Assembly (NCBI GenBank): GCA_017481825.1
Contig: JAFUOR010000002.1
Coordinates: 1-50,476, forward strand
Reading direction: 5' to 3'
Source: Clostridia bacterium
Lineage (GTDB): Bacteria > Bacillota > Clostridia > Christensenellales > Aristaeellaceae
DNA: 50,476 nt
Each line of letters begins with the position of its first letter. Positions within the stretch are counted from its first letter, which is position 1. This document shows, in pieces, positions 23,918 through 31,118 of the stretch. The notes beneath the pieces are model-generated. The model worked only from the letters and a program-made list of their open reading frames with translations, had not been told where the DNA came from and did no database searches. Both the position numbers and the translations under genes were made by a program.

Positions 23918-25252
23918 ATGAAAAAGCTTTTCAGGCGCATATTGAAGGGGATCGGCTGCGTCATTTTGACGGGCCTGATCCTGCTGCTGGCATGGCGTTT
24001 TTTGTGGGGCAGGAACTGGAGCGGCAGCCTGCGTCCGCAGCGGTGGATCGACATTTCCTATGAATCCGCCATGGACGACGGCATGCTGACCGATGAAGAG
24101 ATCGCCATCCACTATGCGCCGCAGATCGATGCGGCGGTGAATGTGCTGCTTTCCGGCGGCAAGGGCGATTTTATCACAGCCGTCGATTATGACGGCGACT
24201 GGGTTACCCTCAACAACTGGGAGAACATGACTGAATATCCGCTGAATGCCGTGGTGTACTACTCCGTGCAGGAGACGGACACGCATTATTTTATCGGCTA
24301 TTACTTCTACCATCCCCGCGATGATGCGGAGATCTGGCTTGATCGCCATGAGAATGATCTGGAGGGCATCATGCTGGCCGTTCCCAAGGGGGACGATGGC
24401 TACCTGCCGCCGGAGATCATGTATACGCAGGGGCATGGCAATGTGTATTTTTATTTCGGCGACGGCCTGCTGGATGGCAGCAAAATGCAGGAAGGCTCTG
24501 TCTACGGCGGCGCGCTGGCGCGGACGGGAGACCGGGCATGGGTCTACATCACGCCCAACGGCACGCTGGTGAACGCTGGTCACAGCGTCGAATCAGCGGA
24601 TAACCATTCCGTCTACTGGTCTGTGGGCGACAGCGGTGTGCGCTATACTTACGGCGGCGAGGCGCAGGAGCCTGTCAGCTTCAACGGCGCCTTTGAGGAT
24701 CATCCCTGCTCCTACGAGCTGCGTTCGCTGGATGAATTGTGGGCGCTGCGCAACGGCCCCTATGGAGATGAATCCGCGTTTGGCTCCTTCGGTGCGTTTC
24801 GCGGGGACAACTTCGGCACGGACAAGGCCAATCCGCCATGGGGCTGGCGCAACAAGAATGCCTTTGGATACAGCGGCTCCTTCCTGTCCGATCCGGCGTG
24901 GACGATCAATCATGCCATGGCCATTGAACCGCTGAGTGCGGAGTATATCAGCAACGACTATGCCGACTGGCGCATCACCCTTGGCCAGGCGGTGATTCCC
25001 ACCACGGTGGATGTATCGGATTGCACGGTTCACCTCATCCGAGATGGCTGGGAGATGTCCCAGCCCACATGGTTCGAGTTGACGAAGCGTGCGGATGGCA
25101 GCTACTGCATGAACATCACTGGTGAAAGCCGAAGCGTTCTGTATGTGGCCGCGCCGAAGAACACCATCTGGCGCATGGAGATTCGCAATAGCGCCGGTCA
25201 GGTTGTCCTGGGCAGCGTTGCAGTCTTCACGGCAGAATACATCGGCGAATAA
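23918..25252 (+). CDS. Membrane-anchored protein, Vps62/NPP1-like region
   Basis: 444 residues; ATG at 23918 follows AGAGGTG. The N-terminus (KKLFRRILKGIGCVILTGLI onward) is a single membrane anchor. The following domain has YYFYHPRDDAEIWLDRHEND with LEGIMLAVPK next to it, a pattern like the HEGDWE box of Vps62/DUF946 and NPP1-type proteins, then YTQGHGNVYFYFG and NPPWGWRNKN. The C-terminal 90 residues look beta-rich. These similarities are weak, so the family is tentative. The promoter and terminator make it a single-gene unit, 61 nt before spoIVB. Confidence 0.6.
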   Translation: MKKLFRRILKGIGCVILTGLILLLAWRFLWGRNWSGSLRPQRWIDISYESAMDDGMLTDEEIAIHYAPQIDAAVNVLLSGGKGDFITAVDYDGDWVTLNNWENMTEYPLNAVVYYSVQETDTHYFIGYYFYHPRDDAEIWLDRHENDLEGIMLAVPKGDDGYLPPEIMYTQGHGNVYFYFGDGLLDGSKMQEGSVYGGALARTGDRAWVYITPNGTLVNAGHSVESADNHSVYWSVGDSGVRYTYGGEAQEPVSFNGAFEDHPCSYELRSLDELWALRNGPYGDESAFGSFGAFRGDNFGTDKANPPWGWRNKNAFGYSGSFLSDPAWTINHAMAIEPLSAEYISNDYADWRITLGQAVIPTTVDVSDCTVHLIRDGWEMSQPTWFELTKRADGSYCMNITGESRSVLYVAAPKNTIWRMEIRNSAGQVVLGSVAVFTAEYIGE

Positions 25253-25313
25253 TACCAGCATAGCGGCGGACAAAGTGCGCAACACTTCCCCTTGAGAATG
25301 GGAGGTTGTTGCC

Positions 25314-26570
25314 ATGAACCGCAAGCCATCAAACCTGCGGCGCGCGATGGGCGTCGTGCTGTCGCTGTTCCTGACCCTGTCATGGTTTTCACCGATGCAG
25401 CAGACGCTGCGGACGCTGCCTGACCGTCTGACGCTGACCGCCGGACAGACGCAGACCTTCACCCTTGGCGGGCTGACGCTGTCGGGTGAAGCCGTCTCCG
25501 TCACCGCCTCGGAGGACGAAACCCTTGCTGCGGTAGGCGCCGTGAATATCGTCAGCGAAACCAGCGGCACGTCGGAGCTGCTGCTGTCCCTCTTCGGGAT
25601 CCCCCTGCGGCGGGTCGAGGTGGAGGTCAGCCCGGAAAAACGGCTGATCCCCGGTGGGCAGGCGCTGGGTGTGGCGATGCGAACCGACGGCGTGCTGGTG
25701 GTGGGTGTGAGTGAAATCAGTGATGGCGTGAGCCCAGCCCGGGACTGCGGCTTGCAGGCGGGCGACGTCATCCGCCGGGTGAACGGCAAGGCCATCACTA
25801 CCGCCGAGGAGCTGACTGCGATCATTACCGGAGCGGGCAGTCAACCACTGACCATCGAATATTGGCGGAATAATCAGGCCATCACGGCGACTCTGACCCC
25901 GCAAAAGGATGAAACCACCGGCGCCGTTCGCCTGGGTGCCTGGGTGCGCGACAGCACCGCCGGCGTAGGCACGCTCTCCTTCTACGACCCGGACACGGGG
26001 AAATACGCGGCGCTGGGTCACGCTATCACCGACGGCGATACGGGTGCGGTGCTGTCCGTCAGCCGGGGGCAGATTTTGAAGGCCTCCATCGTAGCGGTGC
26101 AGAAGGGGCAGAAGGGGGCGCCGGGCGAGCTCAAGGGCAGCTTCCTGCGGGAGGGTGAGGTGATGGGCGACATCCGCCGCAACTCCATCCTGGGCATCTA
26201 CGGTGAGATGGACGAGGCGGCAAGCAACCCGCTCTATCCGGACGGACTGCCCATCGGACTGCGCTCTGGTGTGCACACGGGTGCGGCGAGCATCCTGTCT
26301 TCGGTGGACGGCACGGGTATCCAGGAGTACGCCATCGAAATCACCCGCGTGAACCAGCAATCGAGCCCCGCCCCTAAGAGCATGGTCATCCGCGTGACGG
26401 ATGAGCGCCTGCTGGAAGCCACCGGCGGCATCGTACAGGGAATGAGCGGCAGCCCGATCCTGCAGGATGGACGGATTGTGGGCGCGGTGACCCATGTGTT
26501 TGTGAGTGATCCGACACAGGGGTATGGGCTGTATGTGGACTGGATGCTGCAGGAGGCGGAGAGCGAATAA
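25314..26570 (+). CDS. spoIVB: SpoIVB sporulation signalling protease
   Basis: 418 residues; ATG at 25314 follows GGGAGG. An N-terminal membrane anchor, a PDZ domain (about 120-200, with GLQAGDVIRRVNGKAITTAEE) and an S55 serine-protease domain with His236 (AALGHAITDGDTG) and Ser378 (GMSGSP), the same numbers as in Bacillus subtilis. In the forespore SpoIVB cuts SpoIVFA and so triggers sigma-K activation. The gene is intact, but its last 27 codons (from 26490) are copied three times downstream with different cargo between, so the 3' end seems to be an insertion site that is rebuilt each time. Confidence 0.96.
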   Translation: MNRKPSNLRRAMGVVLSLFLTLSWFSPMQQTLRTLPDRLTLTAGQTQTFTLGGLTLSGEAVSVTASEDETLAAVGAVNIVSETSGTSELLLSLFGIPLRRVEVEVSPEKRLIPGGQALGVAMRTDGVLVVGVSEISDGVSPARDCGLQAGDVIRRVNGKAITTAEELTAIITGAGSQPLTIEYWRNNQAITATLTPQKDETTGAVRLGAWVRDSTAGVGTLSFYDPDTGKYAALGHAITDGDTGAVLSVSRGQILKASIVAVQKGQKGAPGELKGSFLREGEVMGDIRRNSILGIYGEMDEAASNPLYPDGLPIGLRSGVHTGAASILSSVDGTGIQEYAIEITRVNQQSSPAPKSMVIRVTDERLLEATGGIVQGMSGSPILQDGRIVGAVTHVFVSDPTQGYGLYVDWMLQEAESE

Positions 26571-26571
26571 G

Positions 26572-26603
26572 AAAGTGCGCGCCTTGTTTGTGGCGCGCAC
26601 TTT
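26572..26603. terminator. Bidirectional terminator after spoIVB
   Basis: AAAGTGCGCGCC (26572-26583) and GGCGCGCACTTT (26592-26603) form a perfect 12-bp stem with an 8-nt loop between convergent genes. Confidence 0.88.
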
Positions 26604-26616
26604 ACATGTATCAGGT

Positions 26617-27837
26617 TTACTCGTGATGCTCCATGACAAATGACTTTATCTGCTTGTTAAAGCAAAGGAATAGCATGGGCAGAATAGAGATGATATTACC
26701 AGCGGCAAAGACCAGATACAGCGGGACAATATCTCCCAGAAAACCGTATATGACCGACGAGAGAGCTGCGCCCCCAACAGAGGCGGACTGGACAAAGCCG
26801 AGAATCGCACTTCTGTTTTTTTCTGGCAGCGCCAGCATGAGGGCGGCGCTGAATATGGTATTTCCTGCACTGTTTGCCAATCCGGCAAGGAAGATTGTTA
26901 CACACATAGGGATGAACTGCGTGGAGAAATAGGTGATGGCGTAGAAAACAACGGACAGCGAAAATCCGACCGCCATGATCCAGAAGCGCACTTTGGGTGA
27001 TAGCTTCACGATGCCCAGAACCAGCACACACAGCAAGGAGGCTGCTGTTGTGACCGCTGTCAGGTATCCGTACATATCGACGGTGAATCCCTTTTCCACG
27101 CAGAAGGGAAGCATCAGCATCATCGGCCCTGCGCACAGAAGATTCAGAAGCAATGCACAGGGAACAAAAAGTCGCAGACAGCCGTCGGAGAAGATAGTCT
27201 TGACAGCACTCTTTGTATCCTGTAGGATGCTGCCGACTGAAACCTGCGTGCCCTGCTGAAGAGTCCGGGGCACATGTACGAACATCTCCGTAACAGACGA
27301 ATACAGATTGCTCAGACCATTGATTACTACGATCAGGGGAACACCCAAGAATGCGACCATGGCGCCGCTGAAGGCTGTCCCCACCAGATTAATCAGAGAA
27401 GAGATGCCCGAATGGATGGATTGTCCGCGCACCATATCGTTGCGGGGGATGATGTCAAGCATCAGCGTGCTGACAGCCGGGGAATAAAAAACGCTGCCAA
27501 ATGCGGCCAGCAAGGCGACAGACAGTACGATAGGTACACTCAATGCATTCCGCCAAGCCAATATACCCACGCCCAGCATGAGTACGCCCTGCATGATATC
27601 GATGCCAACGATCAGCCATTTGCGGTTGCACTTATCCACGATGCTGCCGCATATCGGAGAGAGAAACATGGTCACAAACATCGATATGGAGGACATGATT
27701 CCCATCAGGGCACTGGAACCGGTCTGTTGATAGACCCAGTAGCCAATAGCCACGCTGTACATCAAATCACCGATGGTGCTGACGGCGTTTCCCTGTAGAA
27801 GGAGGATATAATCTTTATTCCATAGCTTCTTCTGCAT
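26617..27837 (-). CDS. MFS exporter of the macrolide-efflux (MFS_3) type
   Basis: 406 residues. ATG at 27837 has AAAGGAG 8 nt upstream; a GTG at 27855 would overlap that box. Twelve hydrophobic segments; near the start NAVSTIGDLMYSVAIGYWVY and PICGSIVDKCNRKWLIVGID match MFS_3 exporters such as Mef-type drug pumps. The substrate is not readable. The gene uses more A/T than spoIVB and lies between the native spoIVB end and the first 3'-end copy, so it is cargo of an insertion unit. It has its own promoter. Confidence 0.85.
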   Translation of the reverse strand: MQKKLWNKDYILLLQGNAVSTIGDLMYSVAIGYWVYQQTGSSALMGIMSSISMFVTMFLSPICGSIVDKCNRKWLIVGIDIMQGVLMLGVGILAWRNALSVPIVLSVALLAAFGSVFYSPAVSTLMLDIIPRNDMVRGQSIHSGISSLINLVGTAFSGAMVAFLGVPLIVVINGLSNLYSSVTEMFVHVPRTLQQGTQVSVGSILQDTKSAVKTIFSDGCLRLFVPCALLLNLLCAGPMMLMLPFCVEKGFTVDMYGYLTAVTTAASLLCVLVLGIVKLSPKVRFWIMAVGFSLSVVFYAITYFSTQFIPMCVTIFLAGLANSAGNTIFSAALMLALPEKNRSAILGFVQSASVGGAALSSVIYGFLGDIVPLYLVFAAGNIISILPMLFLCFNKQIKSFVMEHHE

Positions 27838-27867
27838 AAGGAAGACTCCTTTCACAATAACGAAAGA

Positions 27868-27896
27868 ATTATAACATAATCCTTTGCTGAAAGCAA
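27868..27896 (-). promoter_or_regulatory. Sigma-A promoter of the MFS exporter
   Basis: On the minus strand TTGCTT (27891-27896), a 17-bp spacer and TATAAT (27868-27873). Confidence 0.75.
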
Positions 27897-27940
27897 TGAT
27901 GGCAGCTTTGAAATAAGATTAGAATTGCGAGAGAAGCTTA

Positions 27941-28035
27941 GGTATCACCGCCACACCCATGTGTTTGTGAGTGATCCGACACAGGGGTATGGGCTGTATG
28001 TGGATTGGATGTTGGAGGAAGCTGCGGGAATTTGA
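27941..28035 (+). repeat. spoIVB 3'-end copy B (95 nt)
   Basis: It starts GGTATCACCGCCACAC and continues with the last codons of spoIVB (THVFVSDPTQGYGLYVDW...) to TGA at 28033-28035. Positions 27955-28004 are identical to 26490-26539 of the native gene over 50 nt, then the ends diverge (ending EEAAGI instead of QEAESE). It has no start codon and is not a gene by itself. Same length and frame as copies C and D. Confidence 0.93.
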
Positions 28036-28044
28036 GTATAAGAA

Positions 28045-28073
28045 AAGCGGCGGAGTGTCAACTCTGCCGCCTT
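28045..28073. terminator. Terminator for the small HTH gene
   Basis: AAGCGGCGGAGT (28045-28056) pairs with ACTCTGCCGCCTT (28061-28073) with one bulge; on the minus strand it runs into CTTTTCTTA. Confidence 0.65.
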
Positions 28074-28102
28074 ACAAGTATTGTTGAAGCGTACGATGAC
28101 GA

Positions 28103-28438
28103 TTATTTCTTCCTAAGAACATTCGAAACGGTCGATTGAGAAATATCCAGCATCGCTGCAATGGTTTCTTGCGTGAGCTTCTTTTTCGCAAGATCTTTGA
28201 TGACCTCGTTTCTCTGCGCGACTGAAAGGATTTCTGGGATCCTGTGAACTGTCTCCGTAACAACACCCGATGCTGTTATAGTCTTTATGAGAGTTCTGCC
28301 ATCGTCAAGCATAGCGCGTGCCATTCGCTCTCCGGTTTTCATGTTTGGCTTGAAGGCCAAAGAAATGATGTTAGCGGTGGTCTTTCCAATCTCTTTCAAG
28401 TCAGCATTCTTGAAGATGGTAAGCAAATCAATCCCCAT
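28103..28438 (-). CDS. Small HTH regulator
   Basis: 111 residues. ATG at 28438 follows GGAGGG. The C-terminus (about 72-111) is a clear helix-turn-helix: AQRNEVIKDLAKKKLTQ, TIAAMLDISQSTVSNVLRKK. The N-terminal 65 residues are charged and helical with no family I recognise. It is the only gene between spoIVB end copies B and C. Its promoter is embedded in repeated TAATATTA sites, which suggests it represses itself. Confidence 0.75.
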   Translation of the reverse strand: MGIDLLTIFKNADLKEIGKTTANIISLAFKPNMKTGERMARAMLDDGRTLIKTITASGVVTETVHRIPEILSVAQRNEVIKDLAKKKLTQETIAAMLDISQSTVSNVLRKK

Positions 28439-28449
28439 ACTCGCCCTCC

Positions 28450-28496
28450 TAATATTAGATTAATATTATTATAATATTATTTTAATACTCTGTCAA
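28450..28496 (-). promoter_or_regulatory. Promoter with TAATATTA operator repeats
   Basis: On the minus strand TTGACA (28491-28496), a 17-bp spacer and TATAAT (28468-28473). TAATATTA occurs at 28450-28457 and 28461-28468, and a perfect palindrome TAATATTAT-T-ATAATATTA spans 28461-28479 across the -10 box. This is a likely operator for the HTH protein it drives. Confidence 0.75.
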
Positions 28497-28520
28497 GCGG
28501 ATTTTTTGAAATTAAGCTTT

Positions 28521-28615
28521 GGTATCATCGACACACCCATGTGCTTGTGAGTGATCCAACCCAGGGATATGGATTGTATATCGACTGGATGATACAGGAG
28601 GCTGGTGCTCATTGA
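28521..28615 (+). repeat. spoIVB 3'-end copy C (95 nt)
   Basis: GGTATCATCGACACAC followed by the spoIVB terminal codons to TGA at 28613-28615 (ending IQEAGAH). It differs from the native end mostly at third codon positions (for example CCA ACC for CCG ACA) while the peptide SDPTQGYGLY is kept. Confidence 0.93.
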
Positions 28616-28668
28616 CAAACTATACATGAATGGATAATGAGTTCTACCGTTATTCACTATGGTTCATA

Positions 28669-28697
28669 TTGATGTCCGAAATTCGCTGTGGTATAAT
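28669..28697 (+). promoter_or_regulatory. Sigma-A promoter of the ECF / XRE-AAA-CYTH unit
   Basis: TTGATG (28669-28674), a 17-bp spacer and TATAAT (28692-28697). Confidence 0.75.
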
Positions 28698-28755
28698 TGG
28701 GCCAGGAAGAGACACAGGAAACTTCATCACAGTACGAGCGGAGGATGTGTATGGA

Positions 28756-29286
28756 ATGATCAACAAAAATGGTTTGTTTGTATGCGATGGGAATTGCTTT
28801 GTTCGTTGTTCTGACCATGTGTTTGCAGGTACCTGTATTTGAAAATTACTATCTATGTTTAGGATATGTGGTTGTTGTGGTATATTGCTATTCCTTTGGG
28901 CCAACAGGCGGTGCTGTGGTCGGTGCTGTAGGCGTTGTGATCTACTGCTTGTTGACAAACGGGCTGCGAGGTATGCCTGGCTGGGCCTTGGGCAATGTGC
29001 TGATCGGATTGGGTTTGGGTATTGTTTTCCGTGTGACAAAAAAGTTCCGAAGAAAACACTGCAATGGATGCTTAATGCTTTGGCTGTCGTTGTTTTTGTT
29101 GCTGCAGGGATTCTGATAGTAAAGTCTGGCGTTGAGTATGTTATTTATGGCCAGCCGTTCATGTTCAGGGTGGCAAAGAATATATATGCATTCATTGCTG
29201 ATGTGGTTCTTCTGTTGGTCAGCTTGCCGGTGTGCTGGAAAATGGATGAATATCTGCATCGGTATGTGAGGATAAGCAATGAATGA
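28756..29286 (+). pseudogene. ECF transporter S-component, frame broken
   Basis: The product is readable only across frames. Frame from ATG 28769 gives AMGIALFVVLTMCLQVPVFE, then YCYSFGPTGGAVVGAVG and TNGLRGMPGWALGNVLIGLG to a stop at 29116. From about 29040 the next frame continues the same protein (LNALAVVVFVAAGILIVKSG, then RVAKNIYAFIADVVLLLVSL) to 29286. The switch occurs at ACA AAA AAG. The N-terminus may also be broken: ATG 28756, nearer the GGAGG at 28740, gives MINKNGLFVC in a third frame. Together it is a 5-6-segment membrane protein like ECF S-components, which capture vitamins. Alternative: a -1 programmed frameshift at A-AAA-AAG. Confidence 0.65.
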
Positions 29287-30583
29287 TTTCAATTTTGGCA
29301 ACTATCTCTGCGGACTGCGGCGCAAGGCCGGCTTGACACAACGTGCGCTGGCACAGAAGCTCGGCGTTACTGACAAAGCTGTGTCAAAATGGGAAAACGG
29401 AGCGGCGAAACCTACGACTAATTTGATCAGAAAGCTTGCCGAGGTGTTTTGTGTATCAATCGAAGAAATACTGTATGCAAAGGAGACAAAAAGGAGTATG
29501 CAAATAACAAAGATTGTTATTACCGGTGGCCCTTGCGCAGGAAAAACCACGGCTATGAGTTGGATTCAGAATTTTTTTACCAAGCTGGGCTATGCTGTTC
29601 TGTTTGTTCCGGAAACCGCGACTGAATTGATCAGCGGCGGTCTTGCACCGTGGACTTGTGGAACAGGTGTGGATTTTCAGAAATGTCTGTTGCAGTTGCA
29701 GTTGGAAAAAGAAAGAGTGTTTGAGCAGGGAGCTGCAACCATGAAGGCTGATAAGGTGCTGATCGTTTGCGATCGCGGTGCGCTTGATAACAAAGCCTAT
29801 ATGACTGAGCTGGAGTTTGCTATGGTTGCTTCTGCTGTGAACAGTAACGAAGTGGAACTGAGAGATAATTACGACGCAGTGTTCCATCTTGTCACGGCAG
29901 CCAAGGGCGCGGAACAGTTTTATACAACAGCCAATAACGCAGCCCGCACTGAAACACCGGAACAGGCAGCTGCTCTTGACGATAAACTGATTGCCGCATG
30001 GACAGGACACCCTCATTTGCGAATTGTTGATAATTCGTCCGATTTTGAAGACAAGCTCAAACGCTTGGTGGCAGAGATTTCCGTGTTTCTGGGAGAACCT
30101 GCACCCTGTGAAATTGAACGTAAATATCTCATAGCATATCCCGACATTGCATGGTTGGAGGCGCAGCCCAACTGCCAGCGTGTTGAAATCATCCAGACCT
30201 ATCTGAAAACGGACGATGGAAGCGAAACCCGTGTTCGCCAGCGTGGTATGGACGGGCATTACATCTATTCTCAGACAACGAAAAAGACCGTCAGCGACAT
30301 GAAACGCGTTGAAATCGAGCGCAGGCTGAGCAAAGACGAATACCTTCGTTGCCTGATGGACGCCGATTCGGCTTGCCGGCCTATTCGCAAGACGCGTTAT
30401 TGCCTGACGTATGAGAATCAGTATTTTGAAATTGATCTGTATCCATTCTGGTCAGATCAGGCGATTATTGAAATCGAACTTCGGGAAGAAACGCAGGGAA
30501 TTCATTTTCCAGAACAGTTGGATATTTTGAAGGAAGTTACGACAGACCCAGCGTATAAGAATGTGGCGCTGGCCAGAATCTAA
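29279..30583 (+). CDS. XRE-AAA-CYTH fusion protein
   Basis: 434 residues. ATG at 29279 overlaps the S-component end by 8 nt; GAGGAT lies upstream. Three parts: XRE HTH at about 6-64 (TQRALAQKLGVTDKAVSKWE); a P-loop ATPase/kinase of the AAA_28/NadR kinase type at about 76-270, with GGPCAGKTT (83-91) and VCDRGALDNKAY; and a CYTH triphosphate-binding domain at about 276-432, with the EIERK signature (278-282). CYTH proteins hydrolyse or bind triphosphates such as thiamine triphosphate or polyphosphate. The layout suggests a regulator that phosphorylates a small molecule, possibly the ligand of the adjoining transporter; that is inference. Confidence 0.85.
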   Translation: MNDFNFGNYLCGLRRKAGLTQRALAQKLGVTDKAVSKWENGAAKPTTNLIRKLAEVFCVSIEEILYAKETKRSMQITKIVITGGPCAGKTTAMSWIQNFFTKLGYAVLFVPETATELISGGLAPWTCGTGVDFQKCLLQLQLEKERVFEQGAATMKADKVLIVCDRGALDNKAYMTELEFAMVASAVNSNEVELRDNYDAVFHLVTAAKGAEQFYTTANNAARTETPEQAAALDDKLIAAWTGHPHLRIVDNSSDFEDKLKRLVAEISVFLGEPAPCEIERKYLIAYPDIAWLEAQPNCQRVEIIQTYLKTDDGSETRVRQRGMDGHYIYSQTTKKTVSDMKRVEIERRLSKDEYLRCLMDADSACRPIRKTRYCLTYENQYFEIDLYPFWSDQAIIEIELREETQGIHFPEQLDILKEVTTDPAYKNVALARI

Positions 30584-30585
30584 TC

Positions 30586-30680
30586 GGTATCATCGCCACA
30601 CTCATGTGTTTGTCAGTGACCCTACTCAGGGGTATGGCCTGTATGTGGATTGGATGCTGCAGGAGGCAAATGCAATCTGA
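30586..30680 (+). repeat. spoIVB 3'-end copy D (95 nt)
   Basis: GGTATCATCGCCACAC followed by the spoIVB terminal codons to TGA at 30678-30680 (ending LQEANAI). It starts 3 nt after the XRE-AAA-CYTH stop. Several synonymous differences (GAC CCT ACT for GAT CCG ACA) separate it from the native end. As the outermost copy it may be the oldest. Confidence 0.93.
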
Positions 30681-30715
30681 CCCTGTGCAGTGGACTTCTA
30701 CAGCAGCTTGCGCAT

Positions 30716-30842
30716 TCTCCCTCAGTCGCCTGCGGGCGACAGCTCCCTCCCGGAGGGGGCCAAGAGTTGCCGCGGATTGTCTGTTTCCTGCAGCTTGTTC
30801 CGAACTGCTGCAAAGGGGCAGAAAGGCTCCCTCTGGGGGAGC
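30716..30842. repeat. MITE-like short repeat
   Basis: CTCCCTCAG (30717-30725) and CTGGGGGAG (30833-30841) are terminal inverted repeats with one mismatch. Inside are GTCGCCTGCGGGCGAC and GCTCCCTCCCGGAGGGGGCC palindromes. The CTCCCTCAGTC...GACAGCTCCCTC pattern is a familiar dispersed repeat of gut Clostridia genomes. Confidence 0.6.
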
Positions 30843-30844
30843 GG

Positions 30845-30925
30845 TTTGTCAAGGGTTAATTTATCTACAAATAAAAAAATCCGAACTTGATTCCGATTGG
30901 AAATGGGTTCGGATTTCTTTATTTC
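30845..30925 (+). repeat. Direct repeat and hairpin repeat, left copy
   Basis: TTTGTCAAGGGTT (30845-30857) recurs at 41321-41333. The 49-nt block 30877-30925, with the hairpin AAATCCGAAC/GTTCGGATTT, recurs at 41391-41439 with 4 differences. Same order and orientation; the spacing between the two parts differs. Confidence 0.75.
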
Positions 30926-31060
30926 ATTGTGATGGAGTAAACTTATGCAGGTCCAATGTTCGATGTGACCAAAAGGGGTCTACTAAGCGTCATAAAGATC
31001 CACGAGTTGATTCTTTCGTTGCGCCTGTAGAGAGATATACTATATTGGGACATAAGGCTA

Positions 31061-31089
31061 TTGTCGAGGAAGAACATATTTGGTATAAT
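31061..31089 (+). promoter_or_regulatory. Sigma-A promoter of the AbiG pair
   Basis: TTGTCG (31061-31066), a 17-bp spacer and TATAAT (31084-31089), 29 bp before the ATG. Confidence 0.7.
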
Positions 31090-31118
31090 GAGTATACGTA
31101 TGAATAAGGGGTGTTATT

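Larger units (their letters stand above)
30681..31118. other. Intergenic region between copy D and the AbiG pair
   Basis: No convincing gene. It contains the MITE-like repeat (30716-30842), the 13-bp direct repeat and 49-nt hairpin repeat (30845-30925) and the AbiG promoter. A 167-codon open frame starting at 30604 runs through all of these and is not protein-like. Confidence 0.65.

Noticed and set aside
30604-31107. 167-codon frame after copy D
   Set aside because: It begins inside the spoIVB end copy and runs through the MITE-like repeat, hairpin repeat and the AbiG promoter; the product has no plausible composition.
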